Origin: Gymnopilus junonius
Lineage: Eukaryota > Basidiomycota > Agaricomycetes > Agaricales > Galerinaceae
NCBI GenBank assembly: GCA_015501075.1
Contig: JADNYJ010000044.1
Span: 124,001-188,000, forward strand
DNA length: 64,000 nucleotides
Direction of reading: 5' to 3'
A program made the translations under genes and the position numbers. Positions 34,257 through 47,068 of the stretch are shown here, in pieces. The notes under the pieces were generated by a model, which saw only the letters and a list, made by a program, of their open reading frames with translations, was not told the DNA's origin and searched no databases. How positions within the stretch are numbered: the stretch's first letter is position 1; each line of letters opens with the position of its first letter.

Positions 34257-35663
34257 ATGTCGACACATGTCCGTATCGAATTATCACCTAAACCGGGCTT
34301 CTGTATCAAGTCAAATGCCCTCGCGCCTGCACTCCTTCCACCTCCTCCATCAGCCCCTAAGAATCCTAATCTCTTGGAGCCTACTGGTCCGATAACCGTA
34401 TCCAAAAGCCAAAAAGTCTTCGTTAATATCGCATGGGATTCCAACGTTCCTCCCCCTCCAGATGGAAGTGAAGATGCCATTCAGCGTGCAATGCAAGGTG
34501 AAGAGATCGATGAAGGCAATCCAGCAGGCTGGTACGTTCCTGTCATTGTGTCCAATGCTAGGCAAGATAAGGACAAGGGTGCGTTTCATTTAAGTCGCTC
34601 TTTAGAATGATAATCACCGGTGTATCCTCCAGCTGGGAACCCTTCGTTAGTCTTTGATTGCATATTCAATTCCTCACTCAAATCGCGCACTTTGCGCGAT
34701 CCCGAGTTCAAGATATTCCTCATAGGTCTGCATCCCTATTCATTTCTTTGGTCACAACTTCTCTAATCATTCAAATCACAGAACTATCTTTGCAACGAAT
34801 AGAAGCCCAGACTGGTTTGACACTATCTAGAAGCATCGGTACACCCAATATTCTGAGCAAGGGGAAACTATTGCCACGCACTGTTCAAGTTCCAGCCAGC
34901 ATGGTTCCTGCTTTAACAGGCGCTCCATCGCCAAGTAGCAGCAATACGGCGAATCAATCTAAACCACTTATCCAAGAACTATCATCTACGTCAGACGCTG
35001 ACGGATCAGGGTCCATGTCAAAAAGTTCGATCGAACCACAACCGCAAGCGCCTTCTAATGCCCCTACCACACGAACGGCAGATTCAGCCTTACCTGGACT
35101 GAGAGGAATCTTAAAGAAGCCTTCTGCCACCGGTCTTATTCCGGCTAGCGCTACATTGACACCTGCAAAGATCGCCGAGCTAGAGTCGACCCCCCTCGAA
35201 TGGTCATGGAAAAAGGAAGATTCCGGCCGTCTGCGGATCGACGTGCTTGTCCCCGGTCTAGTGAGTTTCTTTCATCCTGCATGTCGTGTCAAGCTCGTTT
35301 CTGGTTATATTTCGTTTTTTTTATCTGACCATTGACCTACTTAATTAGTCCCTTGAGCTCATACAAAGCTCCACACTCGATATCGAACCACGCAGAATGG
35401 TGCTGGCTATCTCAAAACGACCCACTCTGGATATTAATCTTGCCCTGTCTGATGCCGAGATTGCTGCACGTGTGGGCGCCTTGTATGCTTCTTTTTCTCC
35501 TTCGTCTACGGCCAAGCCCAAGTCACTCGAGGAGGAGAAGGACAAAAGGAAGCAGGAGGAGACTACAAGGCTTTTGCAGCTGAAGAGGCAGAGAGACTTT
35601 GACGTTGATGGCGCAGAAGCCGAGTGGAAGGTTGGTAGTGATACGGTGACGGTTTATCTCTAA
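34257..35663 (+). CDS. PIH1-domain protein, R2TP complex subunit
   Basis: Exon 1 has RIELSPKPGFCIKSNA, the PIH1 entry motif, then VFVNIAWDSNVPPPPDG and GWYVPVIVSNARQDKDK. A short second exon gives AGNPSLVFDCIFNSSL and KSRTLRDPEFKIFLI. The third holds LSLQRIEAQTGLTLSR, a Ser/Pro/Gln linker, and LPGLRGILKKPSATG. The last has LELIQSSTLDIEPRRMVLAI and VGALYASFSPSS, a C-terminal CS/beta-sandwich-like end at VTVYL. PIH1 (Nop17/PIH1D1) links Rvb1/Rvb2 and Tah1 with Hsp90 to assemble box C/D snoRNPs, polymerase II and PIKK kinases. It is divergent from DAHP synthase. Confidence 0.85.
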
Positions 35664-35938
35664 TTTAGTGATTTGGTTGGTCTAATGCTCTCAATGTGAT
35701 CGTTGGGTCAAGGACCTCGTCGTGTCATAATATTCGTTAATACATCAGATCGTAAGTATTGCAGGAGATTAGCAAACAAAGGCGTAAGCTAGTATCATGA
35801 GTAATGAACTATTTAACAATGTTTAAAGGTGTCCAATGTTATAGTAGAAGAGAAAGAAAATAAGCCAATGCTTATGAGGGACAACGGGCAAAGTATGAGA
35901 TAAATATTCATATATATGAGAGAGAAGAAGGGAAAAAA

Positions 35939-37593
35939 TTAACCACCAGCTTTACCGAGTAAAGCATAGCCGCTGCCTGCAGGACCGTACAGCTACAGAC
36001 AATTGGATCAGCGTCGAAAGGAGAACAGAGTTTGCGTTGAGGAAACTCATACCTTGCCGTAGCACCTAACACAAAATGGGTCACCGTCGTGGTCCCGGAG
36101 CTTGCTCGAGTCCAAAGAAGTGTTGCATTCGACGCATCTCATGCAGCTCTTATGGAACGTCTTGCCAACAGCCTTGACCTTTACAAGTTGTGTGTCAAGG
36201 GCCAAATGGCGTGAAAAGGAAGGAAACAAAAGCATACCTGCTCTGCAAAATAGACACTTTTTTGCACCGAGGACATATGGGTGTAGCGGCACCCCACTTC
36301 CGAGGTGAACCCCCCGCCTCAGTGCTATGCGCGTTTACACCAGCAGTCAACACAATGCCGTACCTAGTACCCGTCGCAGTTGGCGCCAGCGGGCTCATAC
36401 GCTCAGGGCCGTTACCTTGTGCAATCCCCATTCCCATCGGGCCGGAAAAACTCCTGGATGCATAGTCCTCAACATCTTCTGCCTCCTTGCTGCGGTTCGG
36501 AGATGTCGGGGAAGAGGAGGATGAAGGGTTCGTGGACGGGATGGAGATGGAACCAAGGCTTTGCGAGGTGTGGTGTTTGTACATACCACCGTTGAGATAA
36601 AGGGGAATTGTACGAGGAATGGTCCCGATGCCTGGTCGACCGGTATTGGACGGGTAGGACGTAGGATAGTTGGTATTGGCTGGCTCTGCGATGGTGTCGC
36701 GGGATTCTGCCATTTCCTCCTCGGTCTCGTCCTCCTCTGGAATGCTGCTTGTAGCAGGAGACTCCTGCCCTGCTCTTGCTTCTTCCAAGAACGACGAGAT
36801 GTTATTCACAACAGAGGTCTCAGACTTGGACTCGCCGTTACTATTGTTATGGAAAGTAGAAGATAAGGCGCTTGATCCGCGAGGAAATGAAGGTGAGATG
36901 GGACTTGTAGCCAAGGTTCTGTTGGGCCTGAGCCGAGGTAGAGGAGAAGAGCCGTTACTTCCGTTTACACCTCCAGTGCTCATTGGGCGTAGGAGGGCTT
37001 GCGGAGGGAAAGGAGCACTTCTGGCAGGCGAACTCGGAGGTGAAGGTAGTGATGTATTGTCGCCTGGTGCTGCTGCATATGGGAGATTGGCATGGCGTAG
37101 ATCCCGGGTGCCAAGTTCTTGAGGTGGCAGGATTTGCTAGAGGAAATAGATCAAAGTCGGCTAGATAAAGAAGAAAGTGGCAGACAAACCAATACGGCTA
37201 ATCAATGTGTCAGTGACTTTTGATTTTCTCATAAGAGAGTAATATATACTGACCTGTTGATCATGCTCAAGGAGAGTGAACGAGTCAAGTCTCTTGTTAC
37301 AGCTGGTGCATGCGAGACAAGGCTAAATGTTAGGTATTTAACCTTTCTTCAAATTTTATAAACGTGACAGTAGGCCAACCTTGTGGTACAACTGAAAGAA
37401 AATGTCAGTTTACCTGGCACGGACGAAGCAAGAAAGGAAGACAGACCTTTCGGCCAGGTCCCATAACCTGTGAAGTCATAGTAACAAGTAAGAAATCGAG
37501 GAGATAAACCAATGTATAACAAATTACCTGCTCGGCTAGATAGACAGCCTTTGAGCATCTTGGACAAATGGGAGTGCCTCCGAATGGATGCAT
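35939..37593 (-). CDS. LIM-domain protein with two LIM domains and long linker
   Basis: LIM1: MHPFGGTPICPRCSKAVYLA, VMGPGRK, LYHK, PCLACTSCNKRLDSFTLLEH, then PYCKSCHLKN. A 240-residue Ser/Pro-rich linker follows. LIM2: TPICPRC, AVGKTFHKSCMRCVECNTSL, DGDPFCVRCYGK. The end is LYGPAGSGYALLGKAGG. Such proteins in fungi act as actin or cell-polarity adaptors through zinc-bound LIM folds. The 5' part uses three tiny exons of 21, 12 (LYHK, 37380-37391) and 8 bases (37190-37197). Two one-base losses break the frame: CHLKN to FGTRDLR at 37113-37114, and CPRCKK to SVYFAEQ at the T-run 36258-36263. Both are cured by one extra base, so sequencing error is the likeliest cause. Confidence 0.8.
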
Positions 37594-37806
37594 CAGTCGA
37601 ATTGAGCTGCGGTGTGGTCAGGAGAAGAGTCAATTTCCTGATTTATCAACTGATAGGCTTACGTGATACCGGGGTCGGAGATTGAAAAGAAGGAGGAGTG
37701 AAATTTTGGAGTTTTTAATCTTTCGCTTGTGTGTGTTCCCATCTTTCCCTCTCTCGTCCTTAGAACTCTCGCTACATCCTCTTTATCCTTTCTTTTATCT
37801 CCAAAA
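37594..37806. promoter_or_regulatory. Divergent promoter between LIM gene and eIF5A
   Basis: Only 213 bases separate the start codons. The eIF5A side is a strong pyrimidine tract (TTTCCCTCTCTCG, TTTATCCTTTCTTTTATC) typical of highly expressed fungal genes. Confidence 0.5.
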
Positions 37807-38677
37807 ATGTCGACATCTGACAACGAGGACCACCACCAAACCTTTGAGCAGGTCTGTTCATTTTCTTTCTCATCTACTATCTTTATCGATTCCCGGTCTC
37901 ATCATCATCGTAGGCCGCCTCTGGCGCGTCCTTGACCTTCCCCATGCAATGCTCTGCCCTTCGTAAGAACGGACACGTTGTTATCAAGGGTGAGATTTGG
38001 ATCTCGTTCTAGGCCTCGGGCGTCTCACTGACGGGCGCTTTGTCCAGGCCGCCCTTGCAAGATCGTCGACATGTCCACCTCCAAGACCGGCAAACACGGC
38101 CACGCCAAGGTCCATCTCGTCGCCATCGATGTGAGCTTACTTTCTGCTTGTGTTTGAGCATACGGTTTTACTGACCGTGGTCACCAAAAGATTTTCACTG
38201 GCAAGAAGTTGGTTCGTGCCCCTGGTTATTAGACATGCATGCGACACCTCTCACTCACCCCTGTAAACAGGAAGATATCTGCCCCTCCACCCACAATATG
38301 GATGTCCCCAACGTCCGCCGTGACGAATACCAGCTCGTGAGTCCGCCTTGCGAGTTGCACAGCTCGCTTCCCACATGTCGCCTTGACTCATTCTGACATG
38401 TATACGTAATTATAGGTCAACATCGATGACGGCTTCCTCAACCTCATGACCGCGGATGGCGCTGCCAAAGATGATGTCAAGGTCCCTGAAGGTGATCTTG
38501 GCAAGGACATCCAGACCGGTTTCGATGAGGGCAAGGATCTCTTGGTCACCATCATCAGCGCTATGGGTGAGGAGCAGGTATGTCTATCGGTCCTGGGGCG
38601 TCTGTTCGCTATGATTAAACAATCATTTCCCCCTTCTCTAGGCCATCTCCTTCAAGGAGGCTCCCAAAATGTCTTAA
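37807..38677 (+). CDS. Translation factor eIF5A
   Basis: Exons read [62 protein letters not shown], then a 21-base exon [47 protein letters not shown] and [11 protein letters not shown] follow. The Lys of the [12 protein letters not shown] loop is the site made into hypusine by deoxyhypusine synthase and hydroxylase. eIF5A helps ribosomes form difficult peptide bonds and terminate. The length, near 158 residues, is normal. Seven or so short introns cut a very small gene. Confidence 0.96.
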
Positions 38678-39222
38678 TTGGTGCGTTTTTTCAATGTCGC
38701 ACGTGATAAGGCGATCGCCATGCGGTCGTTCAGGCGGCGAATATAAATCCTTGGAAGGGTAACTCATTGATTCGAACTTGCAGATTACGAGTCCACTTTT
38801 TACGATCGGACGTCGGCGCTCTGCATGATGGTCTTTTTTTATGTCTGTACATGTGCCGGATTTTCAGATAGTGTCTTGCGCGTCGTCCACCCTTTTTCCC
38901 ACTTTCTCCTACCGCCGTTAATCGGTACGCTCCTTTTACCCGCCAACATCCAAATTTAACACGTTTCTTTCTTTTCTCTTCTTCCCTTGTCGTATCAGTG
39001 TACGCTATGTTTTTTTTTCTTCTCTTAACTGCACCCATACATCTCACTACCATCGATATCTTGTTGTATTCCAAGGAGAAATGAAAGCAGAATGAAAGAA
39101 AAGTTTTAGGAGGGTGTGGATTTTACATCTAGATTACGAATGACAAGAAATTTGACATGACCATGAAACGCGGTTCACGCGGAACAAATGAGTGTAAACA
39201 ACGCGATCATCTATGCTGCTGC
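38678..39222. other. eIF5A 3' flank and APC1 upstream region
   Basis: A CT-rich stretch (38880-39010) and AT-rich DNA without a recognisable gene. Confidence 0.45.
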
Positions 39223-42200
39223 ATGCCACCCATTACAGTCACTGCCCAAGGACCGCCGACCTCCCCTGCTCTCCTTTTCCTCTCTAAAAACTTTCCACGT
39301 ACGGAAGACACGTTCAATGATAGCCCCTTATTGCAGGCCATAAAGGCAGCTTTACGCGGCCCAAATACGAAAACCACCAATTCGATTCACAGTGCAATCC
39401 ACTTTACTGGAAACCGTCCCATTGAACCCGAACTCACATGGAACGAGCACACGGCCATTCTGAGCTATGAGTCTGTCATGGTCAAAAGATGGAGTTTCGA
39501 GCACGAGCACGAACTGATACAATGGGCATGCCTTGGTGAACTCGAGCAATTCATACAGAGCCCATCATTTTCTACCACAGCTGCAAGTTATGCCAGTCAA
39601 GACAGTGATCCACCAACTCCTTTACCTTCTGTTCGAGACACGTTTGGGCCCTTTTCCCGCGAACGGAATACTCACAAATTAGACACCGGGAAAGTTGAGA
39701 TCGTTCCAGCGGTGTTCATCTTCTTGAGGAGTATAGGCAAGATATATCTATTCAACGGTGTCGATTATACATTCTCCTTGCCTTTTACCGTTAGGAAGGC
39801 TTGGCCTATTTCCCCACATGGTGTCATGCTCCAGAGAGTCCTGGAGCCCGCTGAAATTGCGGAGGCTGATGCCACCGGAGACGATATTCTTCCTACCATA
39901 TTCACCATCACTAGTGCCCTTTCCGAAGCTTCAGCTGTTGGCCTGACAAGTGGTGTCCTTGGTCCCAATCGCGACCTTCCCGCAAGTCTGAAAGATGAAG
40001 AAGAACACTCAAGCAAACCTCTTAAATCAATACCTCCAACTGAAATGATTGTTTGGGTGTCCCATTGCGGGATCATCGCAGATGCACGCGTAGTGGTCAC
40101 AGTTGACGTCGAAAAGCGCATGCTATCAATATGGCAGTACGTTTATATCAAACCTAAAGATACGCCGGTACCACTTACCCGCCGCTCAAAAGCTACCAAG
40201 AGCACGACATATACAAAGCGCCAGTCGATGTCGGGTGTCGGGAATCGCAGGACATCTGCAATGTTTGACGGTCGTGATCGTGATCGTGTACACCCCATGT
40301 CTCCAAATCCTCGTTCACGCGAGCCAGTTCTGCCTAGTGAATTGTTCGATCTCCCTGATATGCCACCGCTCTCGTCCTTGCCTGGTATGGCTCCTTCTCT
40401 ATCGACGACTACAACTATGGCATCCCTCGTGTCTGGAGCTACGGGATCTCAGTCACAATTACAATCGCAGCGGCCTGGTCCCTCTGTAAAGAGGCGTAAT
40501 TCCTTGTCTAGGAACGACCTCAGTATGACCATGGATAGGATGGTTCTAGGAGGACGGTTTGATTCGGATACACTTGCGCCAATTGAACACGGAAGGATGA
40601 AGGCCGCATTTTGGATGCAAAATATGCTGACTCGTCAGCTATCAGAAGAGGAGTACGTGCACTGTCGGTGGTTTGGTCCATAACTGACATTCTGATTTTC
40701 TTTTTTCAAGTACTGAAGCATGGAAGGATATATCAGTCTCACTGTTTGATGATCGATTTGACGGCAAACAATGTCGTTGTTTGATATCTGTGTGCCTTCC
40801 AAAAAGCAAGAATATCCTCATCTACTCCATAGCTCAATTGGAGGATAGGACGATAGAAGTAACACCAATGATGGAGATTCCTGCCCTGTCGGCGACTTCT
40901 CTACGTGCTACGCGTGGAAATGTCTGGGACTTGCTAGTTGTAAAGCCCTTGGGCGACCTTACACTACTTACCCATGGTCTGCACGAAATACCGGTGGAAG
41001 TGCAACAATCGGTCAAAGGACCGAGTGAGAGCTCAGATATGGATGTTGACACATCAATGACGGATTTGGAAAATCATGGCCAGATCGTTGCCGCTCAGGA
41101 CTCTCAATGGGGCACAACCACTCTTGTTTATGAAGACGGATGGAAGAGCCGTGTCACCTTCGACATATTCCCTCAAGATAAACTTGTCATTGATCTATTC
41201 CAACTACTTGCTCTGATCATGCCCCATGAGGTCACATTCAACATCCACGTTTTGTTCTTGGAGAAATGGTCAACCGAAGCATGGTCAGAAGCAGAGGGAC
41301 TGGAGTTTGACTGTTTCTCGACTGCCCTATACTCAGTTTTTGGCCTGGAGTTCGAGGATACCCCCGTCCCTCTCGATGCTTGGTCGCGTCTCGTATCTTC
41401 TTCAACACACCGTCATTTCGCTGATGATCCGGCTCTCAAGCTTTTGCGTACCCCACATAGAAAGCCTGCCCCACGGCCAAAGTATAAAGCAGAGCAACGC
41501 CACCCAATGTTATCACCTCTGTTGTATGGCTTGCATACTTTGGCAGAGTCATTGCGTCTTCAAGTACCTCGTCACCAGGATCTGCTTAAATTGGCTCCTA
41601 TCCTTTGCCGTGTGGCTGTATCTGTGCGACCAGAATGGGCAGATTATTGGAAACGTTTGGTTCCAGACGCTATGAACGCATGGCCTTCAGCGCTGGCTTC
41701 TAGTGTGTCTTCTTTTTTCAACATCTCTTATAGTTGCTCATCAATTTAATTCAATAGATTCTGAATATCTTGACGACAGGATACCAGTTTGGCCACCAGA
41801 TATTTCAGCTATACTGTATGGACGGGTTAGCACGCCTGACTGGAAAGTCCCATGGCATGACGTTCAGCATATTGTGTCCCGCTTTTCTATAACGCCATCA
41901 TTGGAGTATGGTGTTTGTGACCCCCTTCACGATCTGCATCAAATCAGTCTGTTGTATAACACACTTTCCGATGCATCAACGACGGACAGTCAGAAGCGAG
42001 CTGAGAAGGTTATTTTGGAGATGGTCGATCAGAATGACGGTAATGATGTCTCGCCTGCATTACCTTTGGGCATCGCAGCTCCGCTGAGAGAAGCTGCGAG
42101 GACTTGTCAGCTCGCTCCTCCTGGGAGTTGGCCTCTGAAAGCGTATAAAGCTATTGGTCGCAATGATCTCGCTGCGTCCGCAACGCGAAATCCAGACTGG

Positions 42201-45200
42201 TTTGCGAACGACGGTTATAAAACGAGAAAAGAGTTTGTTGTGGGTGCCTTTCATTCGCACTTACGTGATTGTCTTGACATTTTTATTTCTATGTCAGAAC
42301 CCAACTACCCCTCGTCCCACTATCGGTGGGATTTCGGCTGAGACTCGAACCCTAGCAGGTGAACTTGAAGGTGCCACCGGTGTAGAACTGTATCAGAAAG
42401 AAATCACAGATATACGATTCGGGCTGGACCGACGTCTAGAGGAGGTCGCACGCATGTTGTGTTCCTCAGCGATCCCATCTGTAAAGAGTTTGGAACGCCC
42501 TGAATTGAGGTCAGTATTATTTACGTTCGTGTCGTTGTCACCATTCACACATAAAGGTCCATTCTAGCGAACAAGACCAAACCAGAGAACATTATAACCA
42601 GGTCGTTCGAGTTGCAGAACGTACATTTGCCCTTCCTTATGGTCGAGGCATGTTTACCTTCGGTTCAGTGCCCGTTGTCAGACGTGAAGCATATTCAATT
42701 CCAAAAATGGAATATACTGTCCGATTCCAACCACTGAACAACGTCGTCACCCCTGAACTTGGAAAATTGTCACCCGAATCTATAAGTTGGGGAGATTTCC
42801 ATAACGGTGTTGCTGCTGGATTGCGAATATCGCCCTCCGCTATTGGCGTGGACAGTTCTTGGATAGCCTTCAACAAACCAGTCGAACTCTCGCCAGAGCA
42901 TGCAGGATTTCTTCTTGCGCTTGGCCTGACTGGTCATCTGAAGGAAATGATGACCTGGAGTACCTTTTCATACCTTACGCCTAAACACGATCTCACTTCT
43001 ATCGGGGTTCTACTTGGTATGGCTGCCGCCAACGTTGGTACCTCAAACCAGCATGTTACCAAACTACTAGCCGTTCACACACCTGCGATGCTTCCGACTC
43101 CGAACGTCGACCTCAACGTCTCTCTTATGACTCAAGCAGCTGGATTATTTGGTGTTGGCCTCGTCTACCTTGGTACCAGGAATCGACGTATGGCGGAGGT
43201 CTGCCTCGGACAGATCAGCCGGAAGGATTTAGTACAGCCAGATTTGAGCAACGAGCATCGTGAAGCGTATACATATGCAAGCGCTCTTGCATTTGGTATG
43301 ATAATGCTTGGAAAAGGTTCGACCATACCTGCAGATTTGATCATCCTGAAACGATTGGGTGTTCTTGTACACGGAGATCCCAATGCCATGATTGGTCGAA
43401 CTACTAGGACATTTGATATTAATTTGACCTCACCTGCAGCAGCCATTGCTCTTGGACTCATGTATCTTAGGACCGGCAAGAAGGACGTTGCTGATATCTT
43501 GACCATTCCGGATACCGTGGTGTCTCTCAATGCTATTCAGCCTACATTCCTGCTCGTACGGACTATTGCTAGGGCGTTGATTATGTGGGATACTGTTATG
43601 CCAAGCAATGAGTGGCTGATTCGTCAAATACCAAGAACCATCTTAGATGCAATTGAAGCTCGTTCAAAAAATGGCAAAAACATCGACGATGCTATGGAAT
43701 TGGCGTATTACAACATCATCGCAGGAGGTTGCTTCGTTGTTGGGCTGAAATATGCTGGCACTGCTCGTCAGGAAGCTTACCAGATGATAGTCAAACATTT
43801 TGACAATTTTTCCAGGATGGCGTATCCCAGCGGTAAGTCTGTTCAAGCCATCTTGACCACCGCAGTTTAGTTGAAATTTTCTTCAGGACCAGCCTTTGAC
43901 CACAAGATCAAACGTTCAGCAATTCGAGATGGTCTGAACCTTATTTCTATCGCTCTCAGCATGGTCATGGCTGGCACAGGCGAGATCACCTGTTTGCGGC
44001 GACTACGTTATGCATCTGGAATGTCGCAACAAATGATGTACCATCATGGGTTCAAATACGGCGTGCACATTGCTACGCACATGTCTTTGGGACTGTTGTT
44101 CCTCGGCGGTGGACGCTACACACTTGGCACATCTGATGCAGCCATAGCTTGCATGGTGGCTGCATTCTTCCCAAGGTTCCACCACGTCTCTTCGGATAAC
44201 AGGAGTTATTTGCAAGCTTTGAGGCACATGTGGGTCCTGGCCGTTGAGCCTCGCTGTCTTATCGCACGCGACGTTGACACGAATGAGGTGGTGTACCTGC
44301 CAGTCAAGATTACCATGAAAGATGGCAATGAAGTTGAACATACTCAACTGATCTCGCCGACCTTGATTCCAGATATGGATAGGCTACTGTCGATCCGGGT
44401 GGACACCCCCCGTTATTGGCCCTTCTACCTTGACACATTCGCACTTGCACGCCACAAAGAGGCCCTACTGCAGAGTCAAACTTTGTACGTGAAGCGGCGG
44501 ACGGCATTCTTAAGTTACACGGAAGATCCCAGGGGCAGTCGAAGTCTTTTTGTACGCTCTGGTTCGTCATCAGGCGATACAGCTACACTAGATTTCCCCC
44601 AATTGACGGACACAAAGACGCATCCTGCTGGCGATCTGAGCGAGTTCATTGGTTCTATCTCAAACAACGTCCTATTCCTTGCATTCGCAGATCACTTCGC
44701 CAGGTCAGGTTATGAAGGAGAGACACATGAGGAGCGTCTGTTCCACAAGTATTGCCACGCTACGCTACTGGATAGCATTCTCCAAGATAAACCGCAGACT
44801 CTACAGTCTCACCTCACGTTATATCTTTATCGAAACATGTCGCCCAAGTCGCCTTACTTCCATCTGCGTTTACAGGACCTCCGCTTTGCCACTGACTTCT
44901 ATGCCAAGGTCTTTGAACGACGATTTAGTGGCAAAACGGAAAACAATCCTCGCTCTCCATTAATCAAGGATACTACAGTGCAAGGTGCGACACATGCCCT
45001 CGATCGCAGACTGGACGAAGCCAGGCTTTTGCCTGGGTTCATGGACCTCGTGAGGCAATACGCCCGAGGAGAAATGTTGCCTAGAGGACAAGTTAGCGTC
45101 GATCCAGGTGCTGTCATGGATGTTGACGGGGCTCCGATCGACGTAGAAGCCATGGAACGTTATCTTGCATGGTATCTCCTGCGGAATGCCGTACCAGTTT

Positions 45201-45415
45201 CGACGTTGTTGACGATTCTTCAGCAACTCGCCAGGGAGGCACATGCGCAATGCTTGGGTGTTCCTCCACCAGAAGGCACAGATAATTCAGAAGGGCTTGA
45301 TTTGGGGATTAAAGAGGTTCTGCATACAACGGGAACCAGGATGGCTACGACCTTCGGGTCTGGATGGAGTGTGCGATCTCTTAATGAAATAACTGAAGCA
45401 TGGAAAATTACATGA
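39223..45415 (+). CDS. APC1: Anaphase-promoting complex subunit APC1
   Basis: Six main exons assemble to about 1,960 residues, the usual size. The start MPPITVTAQGPPTSPALLF is preferred to an ATG at 39157 because the first part looks non-conserved. The middle exons join as EEDTEAWKDISVSLFDDRFD (intron 40647-40711) and RPELRSEQDQTREHY (intron 42509-42567). The C-terminal half contains the PC-repeat (proteasome/cyclosome) array: GVLLGMAAANVGTSN, AGLFGVGLVYLGTRNRRMAE, AIALGLMYLRTGKKDVAD, YGVHIATHMSLGLLFLGGGR, YTLGTSDAAIACMVAAFFPR. The end is LNEITEAWKIT. APC1 is the scaffold of the ubiquitin ligase that destroys securin and cyclins. One intron near 42237-42294 is inferred from a frame change. 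Confidence 0.92.
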
Positions 45416-45929
45416 TTGATATGCCATAGAATAACACGTCTCCCATTTTTGTGGAGTCATGTAATAGTTTACGCATTTTTAGCTTTCGCCGTCTTCATTT
45501 CAGTTACCAAAGTATAAGTTATTCGACTAGATTTACGGTAAAGCCTGTAAAGCCAGATATTTTTAGCACGGACCCGAGGATGGTGCCCCGGAACACATCA
45601 GAACTCGTCCAGTTCTGGGCTGGGCGTGATGTGATTGCAACATGAAGGTAACCGAGCTTACGGAAAAAAAGTCAATTACAAAGGCTTTTTTTAGAGTCAT
45701 GTATGTATGTACAGTAGGGACTCCAGGGAAATTTTTAAGTCAAAGAGAATAGAATTACCAAAATTTCAGCATTCTTTTCAGGAGGCAGAGAAATTTTTTG
45801 AAGTTCAGAGGCATGGAAAAGACGTGTCTAGAGTGTACATGAGCTCACACCGGCGAGCTCGGGAGAGCTTGAGCCACCCATCACTCCGAGGCTCTGGCTT
45901 TACAGCGGAAATGAACCAGCTCACTTTGT

Positions 45930-45960
45930 GTAAATCCAGTGTAAAGCGAGCTGGATTTAC
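45930..45960. repeat. Perfect 10-base inverted repeat with 11-base loop
   Basis: GTAAATCCAG and CTGGATTTAC flank TGTAAAGCGAG. Related TTTAC words recur within 80 bases on both sides. Confidence 0.6.
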
Positions 45961-46488
45961 CGTAAATCCCTCCAGATAAGCTACTTATTGAACTTATGTC
46001 CGCCAAAAGGAATACTTATTGCCTTGAACCAGCTCAAATTGCAGTCTGCAGAAGCAGTACCCAGTTCAACTGCATTGAAAAGGCCATTGCCACTGTCTAT
46101 TCCCATTGTAACATACATGTTTCTGAATTTCTGTGTAATTATTTTGGTATGTTTAAGGGAGGGAGGGAGGGAACAGAGCTCGAGATGAGACCGAAGATCG
46201 CTGCCAAAGACGCATCCCGCTGCCAAGTGATGGGCTGAGAAGTGGGCTATTTTTGGGCCACCCAGCGCATCAGTCCCATCAATCCGCCCTCGGTGTCCAT
46301 CCCGATCGAGCTGGGGAAAGCCGTGCCTGCAAGTTCTCTCGACTTTGGAGGACACCCAGGCGCTCGAACGCGACGCGTCCGCCCTCGATTGCAGGTCACG
46401 AGCACGTGACTCTCGGCACGCTCGGCGCCTGCCCAAGGCCCCGTAAATCCCTCGGCATAAGTATCACCATTAGTGTGAGTATATCTGC

Positions 46489-46560
46489 CGAACGGTCACG
46501 TGCGACTGTGTTTAATGGACGCCCCTCGACGCGACCAATCATCGCGTGGACCTTATTTGA
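46489..46560. repeat. Promoter-like module, upstream copy
   Basis: AACGGTCACGTGCGACTGTG followed by GCGACCAATC: a CACGTG box and a CCAAT box about 32 bases apart. It matches the copy just before STN1. Confidence 0.55.
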
Positions 46561-46693
46561 TCCAACCTTTCCGTTCGGCCTTCATTACCATTTGAGTCAC
46601 TCTTTTTCTCTTACAGTAATTAAATCATAGGATTGACCTTTATACCATGCGACCATATTATAAGCGCGACGCGTCGAGTAGGCCGCATTATAA

Positions 46694-46869
46694 TTAGAAT
46701 TGGTCAATGCAACCCCTGTGATGCTTAAGGTCCTTGATGGCCCTTTCAACGCCTGCCTTCGATTGCAAACCATACGTCGGAAATTGGCCCAGAATGTCGA
46801 CCATGACATGAGCAAGTGTTTGACCGTCTGCCGTTTGTTCAGACTCTATGACCGACAACCATCCTAAAT
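46694..46869 (-). other. Coding-like minus-strand segment, unassigned
   Basis: After a possible acceptor TTGTAG, about 58 codons read DLGWLSVIESEQTADGQTLA, then HVMVDILGQFPTYGL and VERAIKDLKHHRGCIDQF before TAA. The amphipathic, protein-like composition suggests a real exon or a gene remnant. I do not recognise the family, and no upstream exon with a start could be joined with confidence. Confidence 0.35.
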
Positions 46870-46997
46870 CTACAATCCGTAGGGAGTAAGCTCAGTACAT
46901 TGGAAGATAATCCTGCTTCCCTTCCATAGGACGCTTTGGCTTGAGTTGTTGGAGAAAATGCGTGACTTAGATTTACTGGCAGTCACAATAGTGCTAA

Positions 46998-47064
46998 ACG
47001 ATCACGTGTAAATGTGACCGTGTTCAATTAATGAGTCGCCTGCAACTTGACCAATAACTTTAAG
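46998..47064. promoter_or_regulatory. Promoter-like module just upstream of STN1
   Basis: AACGATCACGTG then TTGACCAATAAC: CACGTG at 47003-47008 and CCAAT at 47051-47055, 61 and 14 bases before the STN1 start. A second copy lies 500 bases upstream. Confidence 0.55.
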
Positions 47065-47068
47065 TACC

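Larger units (their letters stand above)
45416..46693. other. Gene-free interval after APC1
   Basis: Contains an inverted repeat at 45930-45960, a GGGA microsatellite near 46155-46172 and the first copy of a promoter-like duplication at 46489-46560. No gene recognised. Confidence 0.5.

Noticed and set aside
42330..42352. GGTTCGAGTC-like word on the minus strand, as in a tRNA T-loop
   Set aside because: It lies in APC1 coding sequence, and no acceptor stem, D-arm or anticodon arm surrounds it. No other tRNA candidate was found.
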